From: Siderastrea siderea | Taxonomy: Eukaryota; Cnidaria; Anthozoa; Scleractinia; Rhizangiidae | Direction: 5' to 3' | DNA length: 64,000 nt | Assembly: GCA_964030785.1 (NCBI GenBank) | Contig: OZ034979.1 | Coordinates: forward strand, 37,898,984-37,962,983 | Shown: piece after piece, positions 32,980 to 42,477 of the stretch | How positions within the stretch are numbered: the stretch's first letter is position 1 | How the letters are laid out: every line of letters begins with the position of its first letter | Notes under the pieces: generated by a model | The model's input: only the letters and a program-made list of their open reading frames with translations | What the model was told of the DNA's origin: nothing | Databases searched by the model: none | Made by a program: the position numbers and the translations under genes

Positions 32980-33332
32980 GTTCCATAAAGAGGTGGAGGT
33001 TGAATTTGCATCCCTTTACCTTTTGGTATTCCTGGTGATCGTCTTGTTCGTGGTGGTGGCGGTGGTGGTGGTTGCGTTTGCATACCTTTTCCACTCTGAG
33101 AAGTACTTTGAATCTGTGTCTGGCTTAATTTTATTACCATTCCTTTCCCTGCCGCTGATTTTTTTTTCAATCGCGCGATTTGAGTTTCAGTGAGAAGAAG
33201 TTCGACACCACGCCCAATTTGGTCTGGTTTGACTTTCAGACCAACAGGCATCTTTGTTACATAAGCTTTTTGAAGTTTCTTTTTCTGACCATCAGTCAGT
33301 GCGATATTGAATGGATGATAAGTTGTGGTCAT
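32946..33332 (-). CDS. Small basic virion protein (short form, intact)
   Basis: 128 codons from ATG 33332 (MTTTYHPF). Conserved DGQKKKLQKAY, LLLTETQIARLKK and two GKGMQ motifs separated by a proline run; ends GTWEDYYRLKK. It is basic, without enzymatic motifs. By position between major capsid and protease it is a likely virion component. Element 1 carries a long form with an extra hydrophobic region. A tatattatatt-type block precedes it. Confidence 0.68.
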   Translation of the reverse strand: MTTTYHPFNIALTDGQKKKLQKAYVTKMPVGLKVKPDQIGRGVELLLTETQIARLKKKSAAGKGMVIKLSQTQIQSTSQSGKGMQTQPPPPPPPRTRRSPGIPKGKGMQIQPPPLYGTWEDYYRLKKR

Positions 33333-33381
33333 TGTTTGTATATTATATTCAGAATTTTTTTTTTTGAATTTTTCATTTTGT

Positions 33382-34648
33382 TTAGACGGCGACAAGCTCA
33401 TTGCCAATTTGCTTCAGCACGAATTCTTCTTCATTCAAAACCAAAGCGAAAATAATATAATCTTGAGCGTTAGCGACTTGATTTAGTTTGTAATGGAATT
33501 CGCGCTTTTTCGGGTCGCCTGTCACACTTTCTTCAGTGTTTCGTAGATCAAAATAGATAATTGGGTATAACTTCTCAAAATTATCAATCTGCAGCTGAAC
33601 GCCGGTGTTGTAGTCGTTTTTTCTGTATCGGAAATTGATCAAATCATTCAAAATTCTTATTTTAAAATCATGGTCGTAATCAAGCTCAGGGTAAAATTTC
33701 GTGCCATAGTGAAGGCGGCAAGTGTCCAATCTTGCTGAGTCATCACCATCGATATCAAATGTGTCAAAGATGTAAGGGTTGTACCTGTAATCATTTTGTT
33801 TCCGACTTTGTTGAATGAAGACAAAAACATGCTGGGGGTTTTTTACCCCCGGTGTAATTAACCACGTACCATTCGCATCCCTTCGGGCGCTGCTGCTATG
33901 CAAAGTTTCATTCAGGTATTTCCATTGGGTTGGTTTCAAAAAATTTTCATTTACCAGAGTCTGTCCTTTAACAGTAAAATGCAATTGGGGGGGCCCACAA
34001 CTCAAATTTACGAACAACAATTCTTCTTAGATCTGTGTTATTGTTTTGAAAAATCATTTCTTGGTCGTCTTGAAGTTGAATTTCAAAAGTAAGTTGCATT
34101 GGTGAAAGCAATTTATCGGAAAGACCTTCGAAGAAAGAGTATCTGTTTAAGGGGATAACAGTCTGAACCATTAAACCTCAATGTGATAGAAGCGCCCTTG
34201 CCCGCATTCCGACGTTTGTCGCATTGCCATCAGTGACTGTGGTAGCGTCAGAGTCAAGATACCAAAATTGGTTTTTTGCCACGCTTCTTGAATAATCGTC
34301 TGAAAAATCAAGCAGATTTTTGATGAAAATACCTTTGTGAATATCGCTTGCCTCGTACAATTTTTTCCCTGATGAAATTACTTTCAAACTTTTGATCAAT
34401 GAGAAAGAACCGTTAATAGGAGCTGTTTCAGTGTCAGCAGCAATGTTACCTCCGTTTGCTTTTGCTTCAAACTTGAAATCAACTCGAAAATAATCGTTGT
34501 ACCAGTCATAAAAATTGTCTCGGTCTCTTACAGTAAATTCGTAGCCCGTCTTTGTTTGAAATTGGTTATTTCCAGGGAAGGTGAGTGGGGTGTTTAAATT
34601 AATTTGAACGTATTTTGTCTCTTCGAGGTATGGTTTACTTCTGAACAT
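33382..34648 (-). pseudogene. Major capsid protein, nonsense plus frameshift
   Basis: Collinear with the 420-aa capsid protein of element 2. Start ATG 34648. An in-frame TGA is at about 34180-34178, and an extra C in a C7 run near 33990 shifts frame. The C-terminal part is open to 33382. Conserved YDWYNDYFRVDFKF and FRYRKNDYNTGVQ are visible. The nonsense codon is a true substitution, while the C-run shift may be technical. Confidence 0.85.
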
Positions 34649-34689
34649 GTTGCAAGTGCTTATTATATTTATAGAAAAAAAATTTTTTA

Positions 34690-35068
34690 TTAAATTTCAT
34701 TTGCCAAAATTTGATTTAATTTCACAAGAGCGTCTGATTTTTTTGGTGTTGGGTTTTGCAAAATATTTGCAAGTTTCTTCTTTGCGCCTTGTGACAACGG
34801 TTTTTGTTTTTTTCTCTCTTGCAACAATTTTCGTATTAGTTTTGAACCTTTTTCATCAGCAAATTCACCAACTTTCTGACCCGCTTTTTCAGCGATTGTT
34901 TTTGTGGCTTTTTCAGCAGTTTTTTTTTGCAACATTCTTTACATTGTTTTTGAGTACTTTACCAATTGTCATGAAGGTGTCACGGATCACACCCGACCCT
35001 TTGTGTTTATATCGATAACTCCCAGTTTTTTCATCAAAGTATCTTGCCCACTCGCTTGGATGATACAT
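34690..35068 (-). pseudogene. Basic 126-aa virion protein, homopolymer frameshift
   Basis: Start ATG 35068 (MYHPSEWARYF). Nine A instead of eight near 34921-34929 shifts the frame. Downstream sequence (AEKAGQKVGEFADEKGSK) matches element 2 and is open to 34690. Confidence 0.75.
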
Positions 35069-35096
35069 GATTGTGTATTATACCGACAAAAAAACT

Positions 35097-35856
35097 TTAA
35101 TCTTTTTCAATCATTAAGCTTAATGCAATGTCTGTCCCGTTGAGATCCAGAATATTGTTTCTTCCGTCTGTCACCCAAACTCTTTTGCATTTATATTACT
35201 TTTATTAACAGGCTGCCACTTAAGCGGACGCGGCTCTTTGTGAAATGGATAGCTAACCTCAAGATCTGATGTTGAGAAACTGTATAACACATCGCTTGAA
35301 ACATTGTTTGTTCGGCGTGTGATAAGGTCACAGTGCAAATATACCCAATCAACACTTCTTGTGATATTTGGAACGTTCCTTCCGACAACATCTCCACTCA
35401 AGACAATTTTACCATAACCAAGCAATTCATTAAAATTTCCTTGAGACATGTCAAGCTCATAATCGTTATGTAACAAAGTCACAACCCTATAAATTGACAT
35501 ATCGAAATATATAGTGAAAATGTAATTACTGTCTTTGTTTGCTGGATCTACTTTGCCGGTGTGTTGCTGAATAAATGTGTTGATTCTTTTGTAATCATAC
35601 ATTCCATTCGGGAAAGTTAAGGTCTTCCACGCTTGTTCTGTTTTTTTTTTCAGCGAATTTTGTTATTATCATAACGAGAATCGATGTTGTTCCATGAGTA
35701 ACTCATTGTGGTAAGTTCGTCTAAAGCTGCTTTATAGTTTCCTGAACCCAATTCGATTGGAGGATGAAACTTCACTGTAAAATCGTGTGAAACATTCCGT
35801 TCTCCACCTCTTTCTAGTTTTGCAAGGCTCGAGTCAAGCAGTATGTCAAAGCCCAC
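35097..35856 (-). pseudogene. Penton protein, start lost and frameshifted
   Basis: Conserved penton signature MSYSWNNID. The position of the start codon reads GTG (35856-35854). TGG became TGA after NNKIR (~35650) with a shift in the following A run, and another shift lies near 35172. Stop at 35097. Collinear with 16502-17263. Confidence 0.8.
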
Positions 35857-35863
35857 TATTGTT

Positions 35864-36835
35864 TTATATATAAGAAATAATTTTTTTCTTTTGCTTTTCA
35901 TTTATTCTTCCGAGTTCAACAAGTGAATCAAGCAGATAAAATACCTGTTTTTTAAGTTTTATCGAGCTGTTTCCTGCTTTTATTGATGCAAAACTCAAAT
36001 TAAGTTGGTTGATCAATTTTTCAGCTTCATCATCATAGAAGCCACTTCCTTCGGTTTCCCAATCCTGTTCATAAAAGTCATCTTCATCGTCAGAAAGTTC
36101 AAAAGCAGGTCTTCGGCTCATGACAGCTTTTTCAAGAGGAGTTTGAGCAGTTTCTCTTTTTTCTTGTGGGGGAGTGGACTTCAGTCTATACTTCCCCACC
36201 TGTAACTGTTTCTCAAAAACTGTTTTTGGTACCCCTCTTTTCCCATAAATTCCATCTCTTACTTCTTTTAGTTGCTCTATTGATAAACCAAATAATGGGG
36301 ATTTTTTACTTTTTACTTTGTAATTGGGGTCATTTCCGTATTTCGTGATCAGTTGATTGACTGTTTGCAATAGGGATGATTCATGGGGAAATTCTTTTTT
36401 AACCGGTTTCGGTCCCCCCCAATCTTTACGTGTAGATTTCGTTTCTTCCATCAGCGATTGGGGTGGTGGTGGTGGAAAATCATCATCATCATCAACAACT
36501 TCTTGATATGATGGTGGTGGTGGTGATGGTGGTGGTGTTGGTGATGATGCCGGTGTTGGTGCATCCGGTCTGAATTCATCACCAAACGGGTTGATGTCGT
36601 CAAATTCATCCCTTGTGTAATCAGGACCTTCCTGCTCCTCTTCTTCTTCCTCTTCTTCCACAGTGGTGCTCTTTTCATCAAGCCTTTTTGTAATTGGTTT
36701 AAAAAACTCTTCTCCTGAAAGCTGACCAAACTCTTTGTTTATTTTATCCATTTTGAATTTTTGGTGAATTTCTTCTGTTTGTTCATCAAGCTTCAACTTT
36801 TCTTCAGCCCGCTGACGCCATTTTTTCATTGACAT
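35864..36835 (-). CDS. PPxY-containing virion-associated protein
   Basis: 323 codons from ATG 36835 (MSMKKWRQRAEEK). An acidic proline-rich centre carries PPPPSYQEV (PPSY is a PPxY motif), followed by a run of acidic residues. The conserved C-terminal helix GNSSIKLKKQVFYLLDSLVEL closes it. The middle (~residues 150-230) differs strongly from element 2 but resembles element 1, so this protein is mosaic or fast-evolving. The C-terminus is slightly shorter (IISYI) than in its relatives. Confidence 0.65.
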   Translation of the reverse strand: MSMKKWRQRAEEKLKLDEQTEEIHQKFKMDKINKEFGQLSGEEFFKPITKRLDEKSTTVEEEEEEEEQEGPDYTRDEFDDINPFGDEFRPDAPTPASSPTPPPSPPPPSYQEVVDDDDDFPPPPPQSLMEETKSTRKDWGGPKPVKKEFPHESSLLQTVNQLITKYGNDPNYKVKSKKSPLFGLSIEQLKEVRDGIYGKRGVPKTVFEKQLQVGKYRLKSTPPQEKRETAQTPLEKAVMSRRPAFELSDDEDDFYEQDWETEGSGFYDDEAEKLINQLNLSFASIKAGNSSIKLKKQVFYLLDSLVELGRINEKQKKKIISYI

Positions 36836-36869
36836 ATTTCTTGCTTTAATATATAGAAGCGAAAAAAAA
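36836..36869. promoter_or_regulatory. Bidirectional promoter between PPxY and ATPase genes
   Basis: 34 bp with ctttaatatatagaagcg at the centre, between divergent ATGs, conserved with 15468-15500. Confidence 0.55.
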
Positions 36870-37514
36870 ATGAAGATTCCAAATTATGACCCAGGCTCTT
36901 CCGAGAGTGACTACAGGCAAGGTCACCCTTGTATGCCAGCAGATGTTTTTCGGATGTTAATTTGTGGGCCCAGTAATTCTGGTAAAACAAACACATTACT
37001 GCATATGCTTTATGAGTTGTTAGCGTATGATAAAATTTACCTCTTTTCAAAGAACCTGCACCAGAACAAATACCAGGATCTTTTGCAGGAGTTTGCTGAA
37101 AAAATCAACCCCAAGGTTGGTTATGAGGTTATCGAGGCTTACGGTGATGAAATCATTCCGCTCGAAGAACTTCGGGCGGACAACCAAAAAATAGTTGTTT
37201 TTGATGACCTTGTTTGCGAAAAAAACCAAAACGATATCATTAATTATTTTATCAACGGGCGGCACAAAAACTGCTGCGTTATTTACCTCACTCAAACTTT
37301 TTACAAGGTGCCGAAAAACATCCGTGATAACTGCAGCCATTTTTGTATTTTCAGATTTCTTCCAAGAGAAAACAAACGAATTGCAGACGAAATAGGTGTG
37401 GATCATAACGCTTTAGATCGCGCCACCGATAAAAAATATTCTTTCTTTTACTATGACAAACCCCAGAAATTAATGAAAAAAAATTTGATGAAGATATATA
37501 ATGGGGTATATTAA
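36870..37514 (+). CDS. Genome-packaging ATPase (FtsK/HerA type)
   Basis: 214 codons. Walker A GPSNSGKT (33-40), Walker B IVVFDD, then [14 protein letters not shown]. Nearly identical to the element 2 ATPase until the last ~8 residues, where one missing T in a short T run changes the frame. The reading then goes ~14 nt into the fibre gene, which starts at 37501. Probably functional if the tail is dispensable or the base is a read error. Confidence 0.88.
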   Translation: MKIPNYDPGSSESDYRQGHPCMPADVFRMLICGPSNSGKTNTLLHMLYELLAYDKIYLFSKNLHQNKYQDLLQEFAEKINPKVGYEVIEAYGDEIIPLEELRADNQKIVVFDDLVCEKNQNDIINYFINGRHKNCCVIYLTQTFYKVPKNIRDNCSHFCIFRFLPRENKRIADEIGVDHNALDRATDKKYSFFYYDKPQKLMKKNLMKIYNGVY

Positions 37515-39281
37515 CAGCCAAATAGGTGGAACTAGCCAAACTACGACGAGTGAAAGTGGTGGAAAAGTGGGTCCTCCTGGCCCAGGTGGTCCTCCTGGCC
37601 CTGAGGGTCCTCCTGGACCGAAGGGGGATAAGGGCCCTGGAGGACCACAGGGTCCTAGTGGTCCAAGAGGAGAAAAAGGGCCCGCTGGACCACAAGGTCA
37701 GGAGGGGGCACAAGGACCACGTGGTTTAAAAGGTGACAAGGGCGATAAGAGCGACAAGGGCGACAAGGGTGATAAAGGTGATCGTAGCCCTCAGGGTAGT
37801 GCCAGCGGTTCTGCTAATATTGACATGGAAAATAAGTACGATATTTTGCGATTAAAAAGCAACCTTTATCCTGTCCACGGTGATCTGACAAAGGTAATAA
37901 ACTATCAGGACACGAGAAATATCTTTCTTTCGAAAAAGGAAGGCGGAAAGATGGAAGCAAGCATTGATATGAACAATAATACAATCTACAACGTAAAAGA
38001 CCCAGTACAGGCAGATCAAGCCACAAACAAAAAATATGTCGATAATCAACTTGAAAAAAAACTGGATAAAGGAGCTGATATTGATATGAAAAATAAATCA
38101 ATTATCAATCTTGATCTTCCATCAAACCAAAGAGACGCCGCATGTGTCGAGTTTGTTAACAACAGAATTGATGACATGACACAAAAAAAGTTTCTCAAAG
38201 TTGATGGCACTAACAATATGACTGGAAACTTGAATTTAAATAACAATAAAATTATTAACTTACAAACCGATTACAGAGATTCTAAATCCGCAGTTAATGT
38301 TGATTTTATGCAAGATGAAATAACAAATATGAGAGATCTTGTCACTCAAAAAATTCATGAATCTCAGATCATTAATTCAGGGCAAAAACGAGACGCCTTC
38401 AGATACTTGATGGAAGACACTGATGAATCTTCGAGTGAAAACAATATCGAGGTTTTGGGTATTGTTGATTTTCCCAATTCTCCACATCAAATTAATAAAA
38501 AAGCTTACCAACTTAAACTCTTGTTTGAAAAAGGCTCACCCTACCAGTACCGGTCACGCCTCGGTTTTAACTTATATAAACTTCCAGTCGGTTACTATAC
38601 TTTAGTCGTTGAATGGTTTCCCCCGGAAATGAATGAGTTGAGTGTAACCCCGCAAGCAACGACGATTTCAATTTCTAATTATGCAACAAAAACATTCGAA
38701 ACGTACACCAAAACAGTAATCAATTTTCACAGATGGGGTAGCTCACCCCACAACACCTTTATCTCGATCTGCACGGTACAGTTAGTAATCCATCGTTTTT
38801 AACAATTGGTTATTTAATTGTCTATGGTGTTAAAGAAACAATTTCAAATGTTGACCCAAGTGTCTATGACACCGCTTTTGTTATTGAAAACGGAAAATTG
38901 GTAATGGAAACAGATTTGTCTTTAAACGGCCATAATTTAAATGATTCCATTTATTATTTATATGGGTATTTAGATATGGTAAATTTAGAAAAAAATATGT
39001 TTTTTACATTAAATAGTTATGATGATTTACTCCTTCCAGATAGAAGTGATATATTAGATGTAACAGTATTATATAGAAGAAGAATAGGTCCTTTTATACC
39101 AATTTCTTTAAAAATATATCAAAGTATAGGTGATGCAAGCTTCCATTCAAAAACAACAACTAGAAAACAGAAAATAGAAATTAATTTAGAAATAAGATAT
39201 GGTCTTTGTTCAATTCAATTAATTTCTAGACACTCACCAAATGAAAAATTCTTAATTTTAATTAAATATAGAGTGCCATGA
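37501..39281 (+). pseudogene. Collagen-like fibre protein, one frameshift
   Basis: From ATG 37501 open to 38802: ~75 residues of Gly-X-Y, then the three [13 protein letters not shown] repeats ending in KKYVDNQL or similar, then the start of the head. Indels near 38745-38755 (HNTFI instead of the conserved PQFIYLDLHG context) break it. The head goes on in 38898-39281 and ends EKFLILIKYRVP. The last ~130 residues diverge from element 2 much more than the shaft, as expected for a receptor-binding head under diversifying change or exchange. Confidence 0.8.
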
Positions 39282-39308
39282 AATTTTTTACATTTATTAT
39301 ATAGCACA

Positions 39309-39795
39309 ATGCGGGACATTTTCGAATTCAACCATATCGACCAAACACTTTCAGCAGAGAAGGTTAAACTTCTGAAAGATTTGTATGGTTTTTACCATAA
39401 GAAACATTATGGATATGAAAAGTTGCACCGCGGTTTTCGAAGAAAAAATTTTCTTTGTAATCTTTCAGCTGGCAAGTTAATAATAAGTGCCGCAGTTGCC
39501 GGAGGAATAACACTGAACCCTGTTGTCATGGCAACTTTAACTGGTGTTGGCCTTATTTTGAAAGCAGTGGCAAGCCTTAAGAAATACGATAAAAAAAATG
39601 GAACGAGCAAATTTTGCCCGTATCGAATACCAGAAAATCCTTGACGAGATTCGCTTTTACCTCCGAGGCGAAGGTTTCGACGAGAAGGCCTTTCTTGATA
39701 GCTTGAAAATGAAAGATAATTTCGTCACTGATCATTGTATGGAAATTCCGCTATCTATCTCTGAAAAGTACGATAAAAAATTCGCTCAATTGTAG
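39309..39795 (+). pseudogene. Predicted membrane protein (161-aa family), frameshifted
   Basis: Start ATG 39309. The Gly/Ala/Val hydrophobic region is intact (LIISAAVAGGITLNP). An A8 run near 39590-39597 is one base longer than in element 2 and shifts frame; the remainder is open to 39795. Confidence 0.7.
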
Positions 39796-39824
39796 ATTTT
39801 TAGAGTAATTATATACGCAAAAAA

Positions 39825-39989
39825 ATGATTGCACTTTTTGCAACTGTTTGTTATTGGGTTTTTGAACTTCTTACGCCACCCGAAATTCGGCAAATACGCT
39901 TTATCACTCGTGAGTGTGTTTCAAAAATAATGCCCCCAACTCGTGACAAAAATGGCTACCCCATTTCCGGTCAAGATGTGGTTCCATAA
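39825..39989 (+). CDS. Conserved 54-aa protein
   Basis: ATG 39825 to TAA 39987-39989, exactly the length of the element 2 homologue (12352-12516) with scattered substitutions. Hydrophobic start, FELLTPP and ITRECVSK core, ISGQDVVP end. An attatatacgc block lies just before the ATG. Confidence 0.7.
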   Translation: MIALFATVCYWVFELLTPPEIRQIRFITRECVSKIMPPTRDKNGYPISGQDVVP

Positions 39990-40635
39990 TAAAACAGATA
40001 AATTTACATACCACACTTCAATGCATTAAAAACATAGCCGGTGGTCGCAGGACTTTCCCTTGGAAATGAGTCACAAATTGACAAAGTGATTTAACTAGAA
40101 TCATCTAGAACGATCTAAAAGCCTAATATAGCAATGAACCCGAGAAACATCCAGTTCAACTCTGAAACGAACATTCTTGATCTTTCGAACATGACTTCAC
40201 ATCTAAATCTGTTTTTCTTTCATCATTGCCGGGACTTTCCCGAATAAACTTCTACTTATTCTTTACGACTATAGAAACTAATATCATTCGGGAACAAACA
40301 TGGAACAGGACGACTCTTGCGATTTGAATTTTTTTTTTTGGCATTGAAGACCACTAATCAGTTTTCACAAACTTCAGCCATCTCTACGAGGAGCAGAAGG
40401 CAATACTTCAAATGTATATCAGTTATCATGATGAAATGAAAACATTTTCTTGAAAACTTACGTTGCAAAAGGGAAGCTGAAGGATCGCTGGCAGCAAGTG
40501 TGTATTTCAAAAAACCTACATCAAGTCTCGCAAATCCGTAAAGTTTTGGAAGTGCCTGAATACCAATCCTATTGGCAACAAGTCGTTCAAACACGAAAAA
40601 ACTGTGCTTGGTTCGCGGTTTCTAAGGAGATATAT
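39990..40635. other. Accessory region with kappaB-like sites and a decayed gene
   Basis: The 62-aa gene of element 2 is missing by deletion near 40113. An exact GGGACTTTCCC lies at 40231-40241 and AGGACTTTCCC at 40048-40058. 40300-40640 matches the decayed gene of element 2 (11335-11700), with an open stretch from 40450 to 40659 (RWQQVCISKNLHQVSQIRKV). Family unknown. Confidence 0.45.
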
Positions 40636-40890
40636 TTAGCGCATCGACTTACGCCGTAAGCCCTTAATAATTCATTAGCTTTCAGTGTAATCACTTCACA
40701 TCGGCTTACGCCGTAAGCCATTAGTTATTCATTAGCTTTCAATGTATCAGATATTTTTAACACATCGGCTTACGGCGTAAGCCATTAATTATTCATTTGC
40801 TTTCAGTGTAATCAGATATTTTTAACACATCGGCTTACGCCGTAATCCCATTAATTATTCATTAGCTTTCAGTGTAATCAGATACAATAA
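40636..40890. repeat. Iterons: four units with 19-bp palindrome
   Basis: Four units of attcattagctttcagtgta-type sequence with the palindrome CGGCTTACGCCGTAAGCCG or single-base variants. Inverse orientation of the element 2 array, matching the inverse element. Confidence 0.85.
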
Positions 40891-41046
40891 AAATCCTTCT
40901 TAAAATATGTATATTCATTGTGTCCTGTTTTTTTTTCTTTGTTTTTTAGCTAATTTTCTTTTTTTGGGCGCTGGGTGGTTTAATTTTGGTCGAGCAGAAA
41001 AGTACATGCTATTAAACAAATGTATACCACTTGTATCTCACCATAG

Positions 41047-41405
41047 ATGTCTACACAGATCAACACACGATCTCACAAGATTTCCCATCAAAAAATAATG
41101 AACCAGATTTTTCTGACAAAGAAGAATGGCCAACAGAAGAAGGTTTTGAAATTATTGAAATTTTCAAATGGAGAGATATTTCTGATGGAATATACAGAAT
41201 AAAAAACGTTACACACCGAAAAGTTAAATTTGGGCTTTCAGCTGTTTTAACTTTAAATACAAAAGATAGTGATGATTTTCGTGTATGGGCCCCAAAACGT
41301 CTTGTTGAAGATCTTATATATTATCCTTATCGATTTGTTAAAAAAATGGGTGTTGAAATGTCTGATGAAGGAAATGAATATTTTGTTTATAGATTAAAAA
41401 AATAA
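41047..41405 (+). pseudogene. Predicted OB-fold-like protein, 5' frameshift
   Basis: ATG 41047 (MSTQINTRS). The frame shifts near 41095 relative to element 2 and then is open to 41405 (GIYRIKNVTHRK, FRVWAPKRLVEDL). It ends 1 bp before the stop of the converging Cys-rich gene. Confidence 0.6.
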
Positions 41406-41406
41406 A

Positions 41407-41769
41407 TTAATGATTATGATAATCTTCTTCAAACATATCAGTGCAAAACTTAATTAGGGTTAAATCAATTATATCGGGGACAGAAATGGTTATTTCATGT
41501 AAGATTTCTTCTTGTTTATAACAAGGGTAACAACACCCTCCCTGACAACAGTGCATATAAGCTATACACACTATAATATGCACAAGCCGCTCCATTTCAG
41601 GACAGAAAGGTTGTATTAAAAGCTCGTTGTGAACCAGGTTCCAACCCAAAGCCTCTCGCTCTTTCAGTTTTATGGCGAGGTAATGTTTATAAATTATCTC
41701 ACGTAACTCTGGTGGTAGGTTTTGTATTGCTTCCGTTATCTGACAGGTGTTAAATCCGGTTGCCATCAA
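41407..41769 (-). CDS. Cys-rich terminal protein, second unit (119-120 aa)
   Basis: Start ATG 41769 or 41766. LPPELREIIYKHYL (F-box-like helix, weak), then WNLVHNELLIQPFC and the Cys cluster CCQGGCCYPC. Matches the second half of the element 2 protein (10110-10469). Separate from its neighbour by ~95 bp that include AAACTGGGTGGTT, a motif related to the promoter-associated word. Confidence 0.65.
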   Translation of the reverse strand: MMATGFNTCQITEAIQNLPPELREIIYKHYLAIKLKEREALGWNLVHNELLIQPFCPEMERLVHIIVCIAYMHCCQGGCCYPCYKQEEILHEITISVPDIIDLTLIKFCTDMFEEDYHNH

Positions 41770-41863
41770 ATTTGACTCACAAATATAAAATCAGATAAAA
41801 AACTTTTTTTTTTTCATTCGTGTTCGGTTTTTTTTTTTTTTAAAACTGGGTGGTTGGTACTCT

Positions 41864-42220
41864 TCACAAACAAAGCACACCGAGGTCAACCAATTTCTTT
41901 AAATCGTTATATGCGCTGTGCCAGTCGTAAGTATCAGAACAAATCTTTACTAAAGGTATATTCTCAATCGGAGGAGTGTACAACAGTTTATGTTTAATTC
42001 CTTGCTCAAAACAGGGATAACAAAGTCCTTCCCAGCGACAGTCTTGATAATCTAAACATATGATTATATGAACAAGTCGCTGCCTTTTATGACAAAAAGG
42101 TTGTTTCAATAAATCATTGTGTACCTCTTTCAATTTAGCTATTTTTTGAACAGCAGGATGTAACGTTTCTGGACCAAGTTCTTTCAATAGCTCTTCAAGG
42201 TTTATGTTTTGTGCAGTCAT
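41864..42220 (-). CDS. Cys-rich terminal protein, first unit, with polB-derived start
   Basis: 118 codons from ATG 42220, which lies in the right TIR. The first ~20 residues (MTAQNINLEELLKEL...) are identical to those of polB at the other end, because TIR identity extends into coding sequence. They are followed by PAVQK, also polB-like, and then by the family unit KEVHNDLLKQPFC and CRWEGLCYPC. So the N-terminus was replaced by terminal repeat homogenisation. Function unknown. Confidence 0.65.
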   Translation of the reverse strand: MTAQNINLEELLKELGPETLHPAVQKIAKLKEVHNDLLKQPFCHKRQRLVHIIICLDYQDCRWEGLCYPCFEQGIKHKLLYTPPIENIPLVKICSDTYDWHSAYNDLKKLVDLGVLCL

Positions 42221-42477
42221 TTCAACTCGGGTATAACAAAGATTTGTAAGTCTTTAATTAAAAATTTTGTTATGCTGGGCGGTTTGTTTCGGTTAAGTAG
42301 TAATAGGTGAAGTAAACAAATACTTCCTGATTGTCAGAGGTTTATTTCCGAATTTTAAAGCTCCCAGCATAATAATCAAGCGACGCAAGGAGCTTGATTA
42401 TTATGCTGGGAGCTTTAAAATTCGGAAATAAACCTCTGACAATCAGGTGGTATTTGTTTACTTCACCTATTACTACT
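42159..42477 (-). repeat. Element 3 right TIR with 182-bp palindrome, loop inverted
   Basis: Inverse of 27008-27326. The palindrome 42296-42477 has 85-nt arms. Its 12-nt loop (42381-42392) reads cgacgcaaggag on the plus strand, the same as the left end, so it is inverted relative to the TIR. ACACG follows at 42478-42482. Confidence 0.92.

Larger units (their letters stand above)
27008..42477 (+). mobile_element. Polinton element 3, inserted in element 1 polB
   Basis: TIRs of 319 bp begin AGTAGTAATAGG. Target copies are ACACG at 27003-27007 and 42478-42482. At 15,470 bp it lies in the same orientation as element 1 and carries the same polB family. It lost the integrase core and most of the zinc-ribbon gene in one deletion (junction near 31612-31627). 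Several genes have single-base homopolymer shifts. Its two terminal palindromes are nearly identical, so the insertion is young despite the broken genes. Confidence 0.95.
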
